From positions 649,237,420 through 649,301,419 of the forward strand of contig NC_081405.1 of NCBI RefSeq assembly GCF_030272615.1: DNA of 64,000 nucleotides, given 5' to 3'. Source of the DNA: Cryptomeria japonica. Taxonomy: Eukaryota; Streptophyta; Pinopsida; Cupressales; Cupressaceae. Below the pieces are notes generated by a model. It did not search any database. It was not told the origin of the DNA and saw nothing but the letters and a program-made list of their open reading frames with translations. The stretch's first letter is position 1; each line of letters begins with the position of its first letter. Below, piece by piece: positions 34,196 to 45,307 of the stretch. A program made the position numbers and the translations under genes.

Positions 34196-34437
34196 GCTTC
34201 ACATAGTCGAGATCTAGTCGATCTTGAGATACTGGGTCATGATCCGAGAGCCAAGGTGTGATAGGGCCACCGGGACAGGACCCTCCTGGAGATCTAGGGG
34301 TGGGGACATCTGGAGCTAGACCATCTGTGTCAGGGGATAGTCATACGTGAGAGACATGGTCTCTGTTGTATTTTGTATCATTGTAGTCTTTGTATTGGAC
34401 ACAGTGATGATATATTTTGTACATTTTGACCATTTTT

Positions 34438-34517
<80 letters not shown>
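34438..34517. repeat. (TA)n microsatellite, about 40 units
   Basis: A pure AT alternation that gives Ile/Tyr open frames on both strands. It sits beyond the end of the antisense gene. Confidence 0.95.
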
Positions 34518-34518
<1 letters not shown>

Positions 34519-35761
34519 GACACCATTTTCTTTGACCATGTGGTGTGCTTATATGGATGCATGTTATGTGGGATATTTCTTTACTTTATGATGATGCAAT
34601 GCTTAAATATATGATACAATGTATGATGCAGGATGTATGTTTTGATATGTTTGTGAGATGTATCTTGAAAATGAGATGTATGATTTGATATGCTGTGAGA
34701 TGTATCTTGAAAATGAGATGTATGATTTGATATGCAACTAAATGTAACATGTTATGCAACTATTTTAAAATGATATGCAACTATATTTTTGGTAGCATCC
34801 TCATTCTATATTTGCCATCCGATATAGCCATATGTGGTTTGCTTTCTTTGTAGGTATCATCATTGAGCATTGATTTGTTTAGGATATGTTGAAAATTTAT
34901 ACAAGCATAATGGTATAATTGAACCATGATGACCTGAGAAAAATTTACATGATGTTTTTATTTTGCAAGATAGCACAAGCATCAAGGTATAATTGAACCA
35001 GGACGACTAGAGTGTGGATTGCGTAAATAGACAAGATTAAATCATTTGTATGCATGAAGTGAAATCAAGCCTTCAGTGATATTTGATATATCACGTCTCG
35101 AGGCAAGTATTCACACAGTACAAGTGATCACTTCCTAGACAAAAGACTAAGAAAATATTGGAAGTTCCCAATGATCTCTAGCCTTGAAGCATTTAGTGAG
35201 AAAAGGAAGAGAATCCAATAATTTAAAAAGTTCAAAATGCAAAAATAGTCAAGATTTTTATGCGATAATGCAACATTTAGTACTTCAGAAAATCATCCAT
35301 CCTTGGTATTTCTGTGAATGGTTTTGTTTTGTTTTGCGATGAAGCATAGTTTTAGTTGTTGGATGTTATGCTTCTGAGTGTTGCAAATAGTTTTGATGTT
35401 TTGACTATTTGCAAGTTTTGAATGATTTAATGCCCCTAACTAAGTGTGCCTCTTGATATGATCATGTACAGTTATTTCCAAGCCATGGTGGAATGTGGTA
35501 AGAGGATTTATATGGATAACCCAGGATAGTGACTATGCGAAGTATGTCCTGAATGGATATGTGCTAAGTGTCGGGCGTTGGCCAATAATGTTTTTATGGA
35601 TACGGATAAAATGGTATATATAGATAGATAGAGGAGCCATTCTTTCACAAGAGCGCTTGTTTACCAGGTTTTCACCATTTGTTTTTATTGTATTTTATTT
35701 TTGCTTTTCTGGATTTTTTGATTTTTTTGTTTGTTTTGGCTTTTTCCGTGCAGTAGGCTAC
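34518..35761. other. non-coding DNA between the antisense gene and pol
   Basis: No gene is visible. A 45-bp unit (GAGATGTATCTTGAAAATG onwards) is tandemly duplicated at about 34645-34737. AGCATAATGGTATAATTGAACC near 34905 recurs as AGCATCAAGGTATAATTGAACC near 34980. The segment may hold 3' ends of two convergent transcripts. Confidence 0.6.
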
Positions 35762-37211
35762 TTAAGTGTAGTACTTCTTCAGATGGATGCTGTTAGTTGG
35801 TTCGACAAGCACATCTCCTTCTGAAGTTGTTAGCTGATAGGCACCTGATCCATAGACTGATATGATGACATAGGGACCCAACCAGTTAGGTTCAAATTTC
35901 CCTTTCTTTTCTCGATCTTACTGATTTCTTGGATTTTCTTTGAGGACTAGGTCACCAACTTTGAAGTTTCTGGGAATGACCTTGTGATTGTAGCTCCTGC
36001 ACATGCGTTGTTGATATGCTTTGAGATGAGTGTAAGCATGCTAACATCTTTCATCTAATAGTTCAAGTTCTTGCAGTTGGTTAACTCGATATTCTTCATC
36101 TAGGATTAAACCTTTTAAAGAGACTTTGAGAGATGGGATTTCTACCTCTAGGGGTAAAATGGCTTCTGATCCATATACCAATGAGTATGGTGTTGCTCTT
36201 GTAGGTGTGCGGATGCTAGTTCTGTATGCCCAAAGTGGTGGATTGAGTTGGACGTGCCAATCTTTGCCTGCATCATTCACTGTTTTCTTTAGGATTTTCA
36301 AGATTGTCTTGTTGGATGCTTCTGCTTGACCATTTCCCTGTGGGTAGTATGGTGTAGAAAATTGATGTTGGATTTTGAATTTTTCACATAGTTCTTGTAC
36401 ATCTTGGTTTTTGAAAGGTCATCCATTATCTATGATGATTGAACTTGGAATACCATATCTGCAAATCAGATAATTTAGGATAAAAGAAGCAATTTGTTTC
36501 CCAGTCACTGTGGTCATGGGAACTGCTTTCAATCCATTTGGTAAAGTATTCTGTTGCAGTTATAATGAACTTGTGTCCATTTGAAGATGAAGGATGAATT
36601 TTGGCAACTAAGTCTAGTCCCCACTGACAAAAGGGCCAGGATGTTGTAAATGGTTGTAGTTCCTATGCTGGTGCATGTATCAGATTACCATGGATCTGGC
36701 ATTTAAAACATTTCTTGGTGAAGTGGTATGAGTCTTTTTCCATTGTAGGCCAGTAGTATCCCATCCGTAGAAGCTTTTTAGCAAGAGTAGTACCACTTGA
36801 ATGTGTGCCACAAATACCTTTGTGAAGCTTGTGTAAAGCAGAATCAGAATCATTACGATGAAGGCAATGAAGAAGAGTACCATCTAGACCTCAATGATAC
36901 AAAGTATCAGTGGTAAGGGTGTAATGGGCAGCTTGTCGGATAAAGTTACATTTTTTGTTATGAGATTGGTCAATTGGTAAGATATTGTGCTTGAGGTAGT
37001 CGTATATTGGTCCATATAACAGAGAATTTGAACCAGTCAAGGCATAGATAACCTGGGATTCGGAGTGGTCATAGGTTGGGGAGAACAGTTGCTCTACCAA
37101 AAACTCGTAACGACTCTGTTGCTCTAGAATTTGTAGTAATGAAGCAATTGTAGCCATTGCATCAGTTTCTTTGTTGTTCAATCTTGGTATTTGCTTGAAG
37201 GTGATGTGCAC
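35762..37211 (-). pseudogene. integrase of the Tat-type element
   Basis: Minus-strand order: an HHCC zinc domain (HKLHKGICG then CFKCQIHG, about 36700-36830), core with WGLDL, a TKW segment, NQDVQELCEKF, YYPQGNGQAEA (the Glu region, about 36340), LWAYRTSIRTPT (36041-36301) and a C-terminal part with FKVGDLVLKENP and GPY down to LKKYYT before TAA at 35762. The position after RNase H fits gypsy pol. It inserts the cDNA into the host genome. Several frameshifts and stops interrupt it. Confidence 0.8.
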
Positions 37212-37217
37212 AAAATA

Positions 37218-37565
37218 CTATTTGAAGTCATCCACCATTCGCTTGTAGGGTAGTAGCTTGTCATCCTTTGTCTGATAGTTGTTGTTAATTTTATTGATGA
37301 CTAATTGTGAGTCTCCATAGACTTTTAACGCTGTGATTTTCCATTCTATGGCCATTTTGATGCCTATAACCAATGCCTCATATTCAGCCACATTATTTGT
37401 GCATGGGAACATAAGCCTATATGATCTTGGTATAGTGTGTCCTTCAGGAGTGATGAATAGAATGCTAGCACCTGAACCATGTTGTGTGTAGGATTCATCA
37501 AAGTATAGGGTCCATTGTTTGGTAGAGAGAGAAAGAACGTCCTTGTCTGGAAATTCAATCTCCAT
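37218..37565 (-). pseudogene. second (archaeal-type) RNase H domain
   Basis: An open frame of 115 residues carries WTLYFDES, NNVAEYEALVIGI and VYGDSQLVINKI, i.e. the Asp, Glu and Asp of an RNase H active site. A second RNase H downstream of the RT-linked one is a known feature of the Tat lineage of plant gypsy elements. It is itself intact over this stretch but sits in a broken polyprotein. Confidence 0.85.
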
Positions 37566-37991
37566 GGTTTGTTTTCCTGGTAGCGGTGCTTCAACCAGCT
37601 GATCTGCAATTGCTTGTCCTTTGATGGCTCATGTTTTTGTGTATTGGATGTTGAATTCACTGAGAATCATGACCCATTTAGCCAATAGGCCTGTAAGAGC
37701 TGCCTTGCTAAGTATATATTTGAGAGGATCAATTTTTGCGACTAGCTTAATGGTGTGTGCTAGCATATAATGTCGGAACTTTTGAGATGCGAAGACCACT
37801 GTTAGGCAAGCTTTTTCAATGAATGGATCCACTCCGGGCATTTCGGCATATGACCAAGCAAAGTTAATTTGCTGTTCTTTAAAGAAAATGATGAATGTTG
37901 ATCTTTCTTCCTCTGTCAGAGATTCTGCAAGGTGTATGTTTCTGACGGCTTCTGTGGTACCAATGTTGATTGATTGAGTGGGCTCAATCAA
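37566..37991 (-). pseudogene. reverse transcriptase remnant with the catalytic core deleted
   Basis: The frame starts with the pre-RT region (LTEEERSTFIIFF, FAWSYAEMPGVDP) and then passes directly into IEKACLTVVFASQKFRHYM and KYILSKAALTGLLAKW, which belong to the RT-linked RNase H end. The palm and fingers, including the YxDD motif, should lie between MPGVDP and IEKAC but are absent, although the reading frame stays open across the joint near 37840. This is an internal deletion of roughly a thousand bases or more, and it makes the element dependent on a relative. Confidence 0.8.
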
Positions 37992-38000
37992 TATGTGTGA

Positions 38001-38852
38001 TCACTCATGAAAGTGTTCAGGAAGAATGTCAAGTCTCCCATCTTTAGGTGCCTTAAAAAGGTTTTCACCCTCAGATGCGTCCTTTATTTTTACGTTTTTG
38101 TGATCTAGAGCTACCATTGACTGGTTTTCAGCATTAGATCTTTTTTGTGATTTATTTTTGTGACTGAGAGACTTGGCACTCCCTGATTGGCAGACATCGT
38201 TACTTTGTTCATTGGTAGAGCCTATTTCTGGATTTATGGTACATAGGTAATGGATAATAGATTCATCATCTGGAAAAATTGGTATATCATGGATTTCAGG
38301 TTCATCCCAGTCGATGAGGTCAGGAAAGACAAGTGGTAAGGAATCGTTGGGTGGATCAAGTTCTGCTACTGTAAGCATTAGGATAGAGTTTTCATCGTGA
38401 TTGTTCTTGGTTTTAAAGAAGTCCAGGATTTCATCGAGGTCTTCGATGGTATTATCTTCCACATAGACTTGTTCATAATGTTTCTGTTCGCTTTCCTTGG
38501 CGTCATAGATATTTTGTGGTCCAAATTCAAGAGGTCTATCTTCTGCGTTATGTTCTTCTTGAGAAAGGGATATAGAATCAGTATCATTAGGGATATTTGT
38601 AGTAGCAATGGAGTAGGTACCCCATTCATATTCATTGGAATCAGTTTTTGAGGACCCATCCCAGATTCTATCAGTGCTGTAAACAGGTATGTTGTATGGT
38701 AAAAATAAATCTTTGATGATGGATACCATTTTGATAATTTTTGTAGATTCTATGTCAGATCTGTCTTCTACTTTCTGTATTTGTTCATAGACTGTGCTTC
38801 CTCGGGGAGGAATAATGGTATCTAGAGATGATATGATTTGTTCTTGAGACAT
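38001..38852 (-). pseudogene. acidic linker between protease and RT
   Basis: A 283-codon frame rich in Asp, Glu and Ser, with no conserved motif I can name. In Tat-lineage polyproteins a long poorly conserved region occurs between protease and RT. It is open over its whole length. The Met used as start is internal to the polyprotein and not a real initiation site. Confidence 0.6.
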
Positions 38853-39079
38853 TGGTGTTTGAATATGAGCTACTGCTACAGATATGGCCTTCTTATGACT
38901 TAGAAGCTTTCCTTAATGTAACTTCTGATCTTGACGTTCCTGTGCCTTGTGGATTGTTTTTGTTGATTCAAAGAGTGCTTCCTGCCAGGATTCTTCTTTG
39001 TACTTCTTCTTTACTTTCCATTGAGGTTTTGTAGTTATGTTGGGCGGCCGTTTTAATAGGAAAGTGAGCTCACAACCCA

Positions 39080-39340
39080 ATCCGACTTTGTTTCTACTAG
39101 GCTATGAAGGAAGATCTATAGGTTCAGTGACTCCTTTGCGTTTTCCAATAGGTCCTTTACCGTCATATCCCATTTGCTGCATGATTAAGTATCCTTTTCC
39201 ATATAGGTGTGTTGGTATAACAATGTCCAGAGCAGCTGTTTTATTATCTTCTTCATCATCTTTGTATAACCAACTAAGAACATCCTTGTCTTCTGATTCA
39301 TGTGCTAGAGTGCCCAATTGGATGAAGGTACCATCAAATT
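39080..39340 (-). pseudogene. G-patch-like segment of the Tat-type polyprotein
   Basis: The minus strand reads LYGKGYLIMQQMGYDGKG followed by PIGKRKGVTEPIDLP. Regularly spaced glycines and aromatic residues are those of a G-patch, an RNA/helicase-interaction motif found in splicing factors and in some retroviral proteases. It lies between protease and the acidic linker. Confidence 0.55.
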
Positions 39341-39529
39341 TGGTGATGGGCTAAGTGGCCAGATATGTTGATGTAGTAGGCAATCCATGAGATCTAGGTG
39401 ATGTTGGTAATTTGGTCATAAAGGCTCCAGAGAGTATTCTCCCATACCTTGGTCTTTGATTTGCATTTTCTATTTGAAATCTCCAAATAAGGAGTTGGGC
39501 TTTGCTATTTGTAGATCTGATGTTAAAGA

Positions 39530-40060
39530 TCACTGCTTTTCTCTATTATGAGGAGCCAAACTATCTTGGGCTGCCCCCATTGCATTGCAATGTCGAAATG
39601 GATTGTGATTAGTAGATATGGAGATTTCTTGTTCATCATAAGGAAATTTGACACATTGGTGATACGTAGAAGGTTCTGCTTGCATTTCATGTATCCAGGG
39701 TCGCCCTAACAAAATATTGTAGGTGAGATCTATGTCTAAGACTTGACATATAGTATCTTTTTGTACTGGTCCTACTTGAATATGTACATAGTTCCTTTAG
39801 AGAACCTTTCCTCATCATCATATGCCTTTATGGTAATCTTCTTGTAGGGATTAATAGATTCTTCTGAGAAGCCTAATGCACGGATAAGCTTTAAAGTACA
39901 TATATTAAGTCTGGCTCCTCCATCTATTAAGACTCTTTTTACTCGGTGTTTGCAAACAATGACTTCAATATGGAGAGGAGTATTATGCGGATGACTCAAG
40001 GAAGTATTGTCATGCTCTGAGAAGGTGAGGTTATGAGGTCTTGTCATATGGGCGACCATG
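39530..40060 (-). pseudogene. aspartic protease region
   Basis: VKRVLIDGGARLNICTL (about 39890-39945) is the retropepsin active-site region, with Asp-Gly-Gly in place of the usual Asp-Ser/Thr-Gly. [18 protein letters not shown] (about 39655-39712) is the motif that follows the protease in gypsy elements. A frameshift separates the two parts near 39770. The enzyme would process Gag-Pol. Confidence 0.75.
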
Positions 40061-42085
40061 GCTTGAAATCTGTCTGTATCCAAAGTTTGAGGTACATTGG
40101 TTTCCAATAGTGCTTGTTCCAATATGTCTTTGTGCCTTGGTGATAGTTTCAGCAATTCTAGTATAGATATCTGAGCTGGAGTTTTGCGTAGTTGGCTAAC
40201 CAAGTCATATTGGTTTTTTGGTGTAGTAGTTATAGGTGTAGTATGTCCTTTTAAGACATATTTCTGAGTTTGGGTTGTTACATTGACAGAGTCATGATCA
40301 TGCCAATATCGAATGGTGATGACATTTACTTGATGATATTCAGCTGATATGTGTTTGATGGTGTTGTTGTAGATATGGTTGATACGAGCTCCATGTGTAT
40401 CATCCGAGGTTGAGGCGCCATCTTTGTTGTAATTTGGGATAGGATTTTTAAAGGCTCCATGATCACCATTTGTTTTGAGACCATCTACCGTTAAGTCACC
40501 TCGATCAATCATGTCCCGCACCATGTGTTTCAATCTCATGCAATCATTCATCCAATGACCCTTGTTACGATGGAAATCACAATAGTGTGAATCATTCCAC
40601 CAAGGTGGTTTGATTTGGGGTTCATAGTTGCTGATTGGAGGCAAAGAAAGAATCTTGTTTGCTAAAAGTTCTCTGAATGCTGATTCTAGTGATTGCCCTA
40701 GTGGTGTGAAGATATGCTTTTGGAAATTGTTTGTGTTGTTGCGCGGGTTGTTATTAGGTCCTGGATTCATGTTTTTGCTTTGAGTATCGTTGGTGTTGTT
40801 TGTGTTGAGTTGTCCTTGATCGGTGTTTGGTACATGTGTTAGCATGTGGATTAGCATTTTTTGTATTTTTTGTATTTTGAGGATTTCTGGATAATGCAAG
40901 CACTGGTTGCTTAGATTTGGGATCATATGATTCATTGTTGCCTTCATTTTTGTTTTGAGTCCAAAAGCGAGATTTGTCGAGGTTGGTGTTGTTCTGGTTA
41001 TTGTAGTTTGATGAGTTTGTTCCTTCCTTGTAGAATTTGAATGTTCCCTTTTTGACACATGCTTCTTCTACTTGAATGCCATTTTCAATCAATTTAGTAA
41101 AAGATGGTATGCATTGAAGTTTTAGTCTGTAACTCATTTCACCATTCAATTTATCGATGAAGATTTCCATTTTCTCTTTTTCGGGAATATCTCGAGGATA
41201 TCTGGATACCATACGTCGCTAGCGTTGAAGGAATATCATGAATGTTTCGTTGTTCTTTTGTTTGGTGTTACAAACATCTAGCATGGTTATGGCGTGTTGA
41301 ATGTTATAGGAGTATTGGGTTATGAATTTGTTAACCAATTCATCAAATGATCTGACAGGTGGTGTAATTTTGGATAACCATTCCATTGTTTGTCGTCCCA
41401 AGCTTCTTGGGAATAACCTCATTAGATAGGTGTCATTATGAGCAAATTCAAGACTCATGGTGCAAAATTCTCGAACATGATCTTGGGGATTACTTTTTCC
41501 ATCATATTTGTCAAATTTGGGAACATCTGAGTTTGGAGGAAAAGGCACCATGTTCAATCTTCTGTCAAATGGATAAGGACAGATTTCGTTTAAAGAGTAC
41601 CACACTGTTGTCCCTTGTTGCATATCCTGTATTTGTCGTTGTAACATTTGCATTTGTTGAGTAAGAGCAACCAAAGGCACATTATTGTGCCGAGGGAAAA
41701 GTTCTTCCCTTGCATTAGATCTCAGTTGAAAAGGTGTGTTAAATGGTATATTTTGCTTTGGGGTTTCTAGCTCAGGTATACGCATTTCTGGTATACATTG
41801 TTCTGGAATGTGTTGTTTAGGTATGCGAGTTTCTTCTTCCCTTTGTTGTTCTTGATACGTGTATTGTCGAGATCGGGTTCCAAAGATGTTTGTGTCTAAA
41901 TCTTTGGGAAGTTTAACACCTTTACTTGTGAGCATGAGCAGATACTTTTCTTTGTCAGTTTCCATAAGCCTTTCTACAAGTTTTTGGAATGAAGGGTTTT
42001 CCTGACATTCTTGAAGATGTGCTTTAGAAATTTCAGTCTCTTCCAAGTGTGGAACTTCAAAAGGATTTGACAACCTTCGATTCAT
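40060..42085 (-). pseudogene. Gag of the Tat-type element
   Basis: ATG at 42085 (MNRRLSNPFEV) opens the frame. A Gln/Glu-rich region comes first, then the Retrotrans_gag core with FDKYDGKSNPQDHVREF, EWLSKITPPVRSFDELV and QKNNETFMIF, a TAG at 41219, then RDIPEKEKMEIFIDKL. A Asn/Gln/Thr-rich stretch contains a frameshift near 40850. The knuckle YCDFHRNKGHWMNDC (about 40545-40590) has the Cys-x2-His pattern usual in Tat Gag. Gag would form the particle and bind RNA. Damage consists of one stop and one frameshift. Confidence 0.8.
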
Positions 42086-42143
42086 ACTAGATTCTGTGTG
42101 TGTCTCGCTTTGTTGGTTTCATTGAGAGCGAGTAACAAGCATT

Positions 42144-42596
42144 TTAGTAGAAACTTTCTGTGATGAAGGGGACAAAATCCTCTTCGATGTGTTGCTCGGG
42201 GGTGGGTGGTTCGGGTCGAGATGTGTTATAAGTGATACACTCGTTGGGAAAGAATGCTGGATTGATCTTTCCCCCACGGTTTATGATTTGATTAAAAGCA
42301 AACTTTTGACAGTAGGCTCCTTTTTTTAAGGGTTCTTTGTCAAATTCATTGGATTTGTTTTGGATATAATGTTTGACGTGATGAAGGAATACCCGATGAG
42401 ATTTGAAGAGTTGACGATTGATGTATAAAAACTTATTTCTCTTGATGAATTTGGAAAAACTAGGTTGTTGTTTCTTCAACGTGATGTTACGATAAAGGTT
42501 CTTTCTTCTCAGAATATGGGGATTAGTCATGCATGAGTGATCAATGGTTTCCTTTGATTTGTTTGGATTCAGTTGATCTTGTTTGGAAAATTTCAA
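42144..42596 (-). CDS. open frame upstream of gag, no known domain
   Basis: A 150-codon frame on the same strand as gag, in a different frame and ending 58 bp before the gag ATG. The product is basic (many Lys, Asn, His, Arg) at the start and acidic and Pro-rich at the end (PEPPTPEQHIEEDF). Some Tat/Ogre elements carry an extra gene upstream of gag, and this one is in the matching place. It could also be an N-terminal part of Gag separated by a frameshift. I recognise no motif. Confidence 0.45.
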   Translation of the reverse strand: MKFSKQDQLNPNKSKETIDHSCMTNPHILRRKNLYRNITLKKQQPSFSKFIKRNKFLYINRQLFKSHRVFLHHVKHYIQNKSNEFDKEPLKKGAYCQKFAFNQIINRGGKINPAFFPNECITYNTSRPEPPTPEQHIEEDFVPFITESFY

Positions 42597-42989
42597 ATCT
42601 TACTCTATCAAAGTGAAGGTTTAGATGCCCCTTCACGACAAAGCGTGTCAAATGATATGGATAAAAGTCTCCCGATATGGAGACTTGATTTGACAACTTG
42701 GAATTTTTAAACAAGTGTTTTTGAGATGAAATCCTTAAGATGGTAAAGGATTTTGTTGATACTGATGATGATGTTTCCGGATTATGATAAGATAGACATG
42801 TTTTATCATTCGATTTGTTTAGGATTTTTACAACGTTTGTTTTGACACAAATTTAGCTCAAGAAATAGTTTTTAACAGTTTGTTTTCGCTACTCCTTTTT
42901 GATAAAAAAATGTTGTTGATAATGAGAGCCTTTTGAAAATGTTTTCAAAATTTTTAAAATTCCTCACTGTTTTGCCCCCTACCTTCTTG

Positions 42990-43385
42990 ATTTTGGTCAC
43001 ACGCTAAAACAGAGACTACATGCGCTACCAAAATTACCCCATGTGCTAAAATGATGACCACACACGCTAGACTGCCCCTAGACACGTGTTGAAGTTTTGA
43101 CTGTTCAAAAATTTGTTTTCTAGCTTTAGAAAGTCATGCGCTACCCTGGGCCTGTCATGCACTAACTTTTGAACTTGATGCGCTAATGTTTGGTTTCCAC
43201 GTGCCAAGCTGATGCTTCCATGCGCTAGACTATTTTTCTGATGCGCTAAATGTTTTGACACTTTTTTGATTTTAAGATAAAACACTACTCTTTAGAACTA
43301 ATGTGCTAACTTGATGGTTGGATGCACTAACAAAAGTACCTCACACGCTAAGAAGTTGCTCTTATGCGCTAAACTGCCCTGCTTT
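42990..43385 (-). repeat. ATGCGCTA motif field 1 in the leader
   Basis: Plus-strand words CACGCTA, TGCGCTA, GTGCTAA and CATGCGCTAGA recur about 15 times. They are the reverse complement of the TAGCGCAT field at 31470-31925, so on the element's own strand the two fields are inverted relative to each other. Confidence 0.8.
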
Positions 43386-44944
43386 TTCCTTTGGTTGGTT
43401 TTTTTTTTGCAAATTTTGGATTTTTGTCATGAATTTTTCAAGTTTGATGGATGATTTTCTGTAGTAAATGCAAGCATGGCACAAAAAGTACAACCATTTT
43501 GCCTAATCTAACAAAAAGTGTATATTATATGAGGATGTGTTCAAATCCCAAATGTTTTAACAGGTTTGGATACGAATAATACACTTCAGAAAGACTCTTT
43601 AGTCAAGGGTCATAAATAACATCATACCCCACTAGTCTCGATACTCCGTCTGCTCAAACAACCGTGTCACCCCCTAAAGGGCACCCATTTTTTTGCCTTT
43701 TGCCAGAAATTAACTCAATGTGAATCACTTCACAGTTGAGTAGTTATCTTGGGAGATATATGGTGAGTAATCTTGGGGGCGGATTCTTCCTCACCCTTGC
43801 ACTTTGATGTTCTAAATGTCTAGTTACTGACTCGGTTCAAAGCTTCTATTTCTATGGTTCGTAATCAGGCTTCTTGTTCAGCCGTCAGTGATAAACTCCC
43901 TCAGGAGGCTTCCCAACCTTTAGAACAAAGGCTTTACATATCTCAAGGATACTAGGGGAAGGCTAATCATTGTGCGCAACCGTTGAAAATGACTTTCGTC
44001 ACTTTTCACATTTGATTATAGTGGGTTAGAATTCTTGGCATCAAATCCATTCCCCACTTAGATCATTCCCTTCACACCAGCCATAAACAACTTTAAGAGT
44101 TGATTCCAACTCCTCAGGAAGGTAGACCTGCTAAAAGGTTGTATGCTTGAAATACAGAAAGCTATAAGAGTGGTCTAGATTTTTGATCACCCAGTTAAGG
44201 GGAGAGTATCTTCCTTCCACTTTCGAGACAAGGCAATCAAGTTGTTCTTTTTAGCCTTTAAGACAATGATTTGCTAACTTCTTTTTGGAGATGTTGCTCC
44301 AACAAGCATGATGTTCTTTTTAACCTTTCATAGCAAAGTGTGTATTTCCAAAACTTTTGTAAAACAAGCCTGGTCAACAAAGTAAATCGTGATGTTTGGT
44401 CAACAAAATTAAAGTCGATAGGGGAAAGTTTTCCCTCTTTGCTTTGCAAAAAAAATGAAGATGAGGTTCTTTTTCCTTTTGCAATGAATTGAGATTGATC
44501 CTTTTAGGCACCAAAGGAAGGTGAAGTTTGTTTTAACCTTGCTAAAAGTAAATTTGCTTGTTCTTTTTAGAGCTTCCAAAATGAAGTGTTTTTCCTAACT
44601 TGCAGGAATGAAAGGTTTGCTTTGTTGTTCTTTTTACCATGCAATAAAGAAAGATGAATTTTCCTTTTAAAACACCAAAAAGGAAGGCATTGAGTTCATT
44701 TTATGCATCCAAATGAAATGATGAGGTTTATTTTTAAGCTTTTGCAAAAAAAAAAAGAAAAAGAAAGGTGAGTTCTTTTTACTAACTTTGAAAGAAAGCA
44801 AAGAAAACTAGACTAATTCGTTTTCTTCCTGCATAAAAATGTTAGAACCTACACACAGTCAGTTAGCATAAAAAAATCAAATCATCATGGTGGGCTTCAC
44901 AAGCCTAATTTTTTAACTTTCGGTTACAATTTTATTTCCTGTCT
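43386..44944. other. long leader without a gene; GTTCTTTTTA repeats
   Basis: No credible gene. Between 44240 and 44800 the words GTTCTTTTTAACC, GTTCTTTTTAGAGC and GTTCTTTTTACCATGC recur every 50-90 bp among purine-rich spacers. Between 43560 and 44240 the sequence is non-repetitive; I see nothing in it. Confidence 0.5.
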
Positions 44945-45240
44945 GCGATGCGCTACAGAACAGACTGTACGTGCTACAATATACCCTCCATGTGCTAAAA
45001 GAAAGTTTCAACTTGGTACCCTATTTTCTGGATGTGCTACTCTGTGTGCCAAAAGTGCTGCTCTAGTTTTCTCCTGTGTTGAGACCTACAGGAAAATTAG
45101 TGATTTGATGAGCTAATATATAGACTTCATGCACTAGATGATGGACTGCATGCGCTGAACAGTGAACTGTATGCACTAGGCTGTTAACCAGATGCGCTAA
45201 ACAGTTAACTCAACACGCTAATTCATTTTTACCACGTGCC
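44945..45240 (-). repeat. ATGCGCTA motif field 2, next to the primer site
   Basis: About ten GATGCGCTA, CATGCGCTGA and ACACGCTAA words precede the primer-binding site. They have the same sense as the field at 42990-43385. Confidence 0.75.
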
Positions 45241-45272
45241 TGTAAAAGTGGTTAATTCAAAAACCGATTTGA

Positions 45273-45303
45273 TACGTGGGTTCGAGCCCCACAGTGGGCG
45301 CTA
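45273..45303 (-). other. primer-binding site matching tRNA-Lys over about 27 nt
   Basis: On the plus strand CGTGGGTTCGAGCCCCACAG and then TGGGCGCTA read like the T arm and acceptor end of plant tRNA-Lys(CUU), whose 3' end I recall as GGTGGGCG plus CCA. On the element's strand this is the complement, directly after the LTR. The match is far longer than the usual 12-18 nt. Confidence 0.65.
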
Positions 45304-45307
45304 GAAA

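Noticed and set aside
34341-34614. Ile/Tyr-repeat open frames on both strands
   Set aside because: Created by the TA microsatellite.
45265-45305. Possible tRNA-Lys gene
   Set aside because: Only the T arm and 3' acceptor side are present; no D arm or anticodon arm upstream. Its place next to an LTR makes it a primer-binding site.
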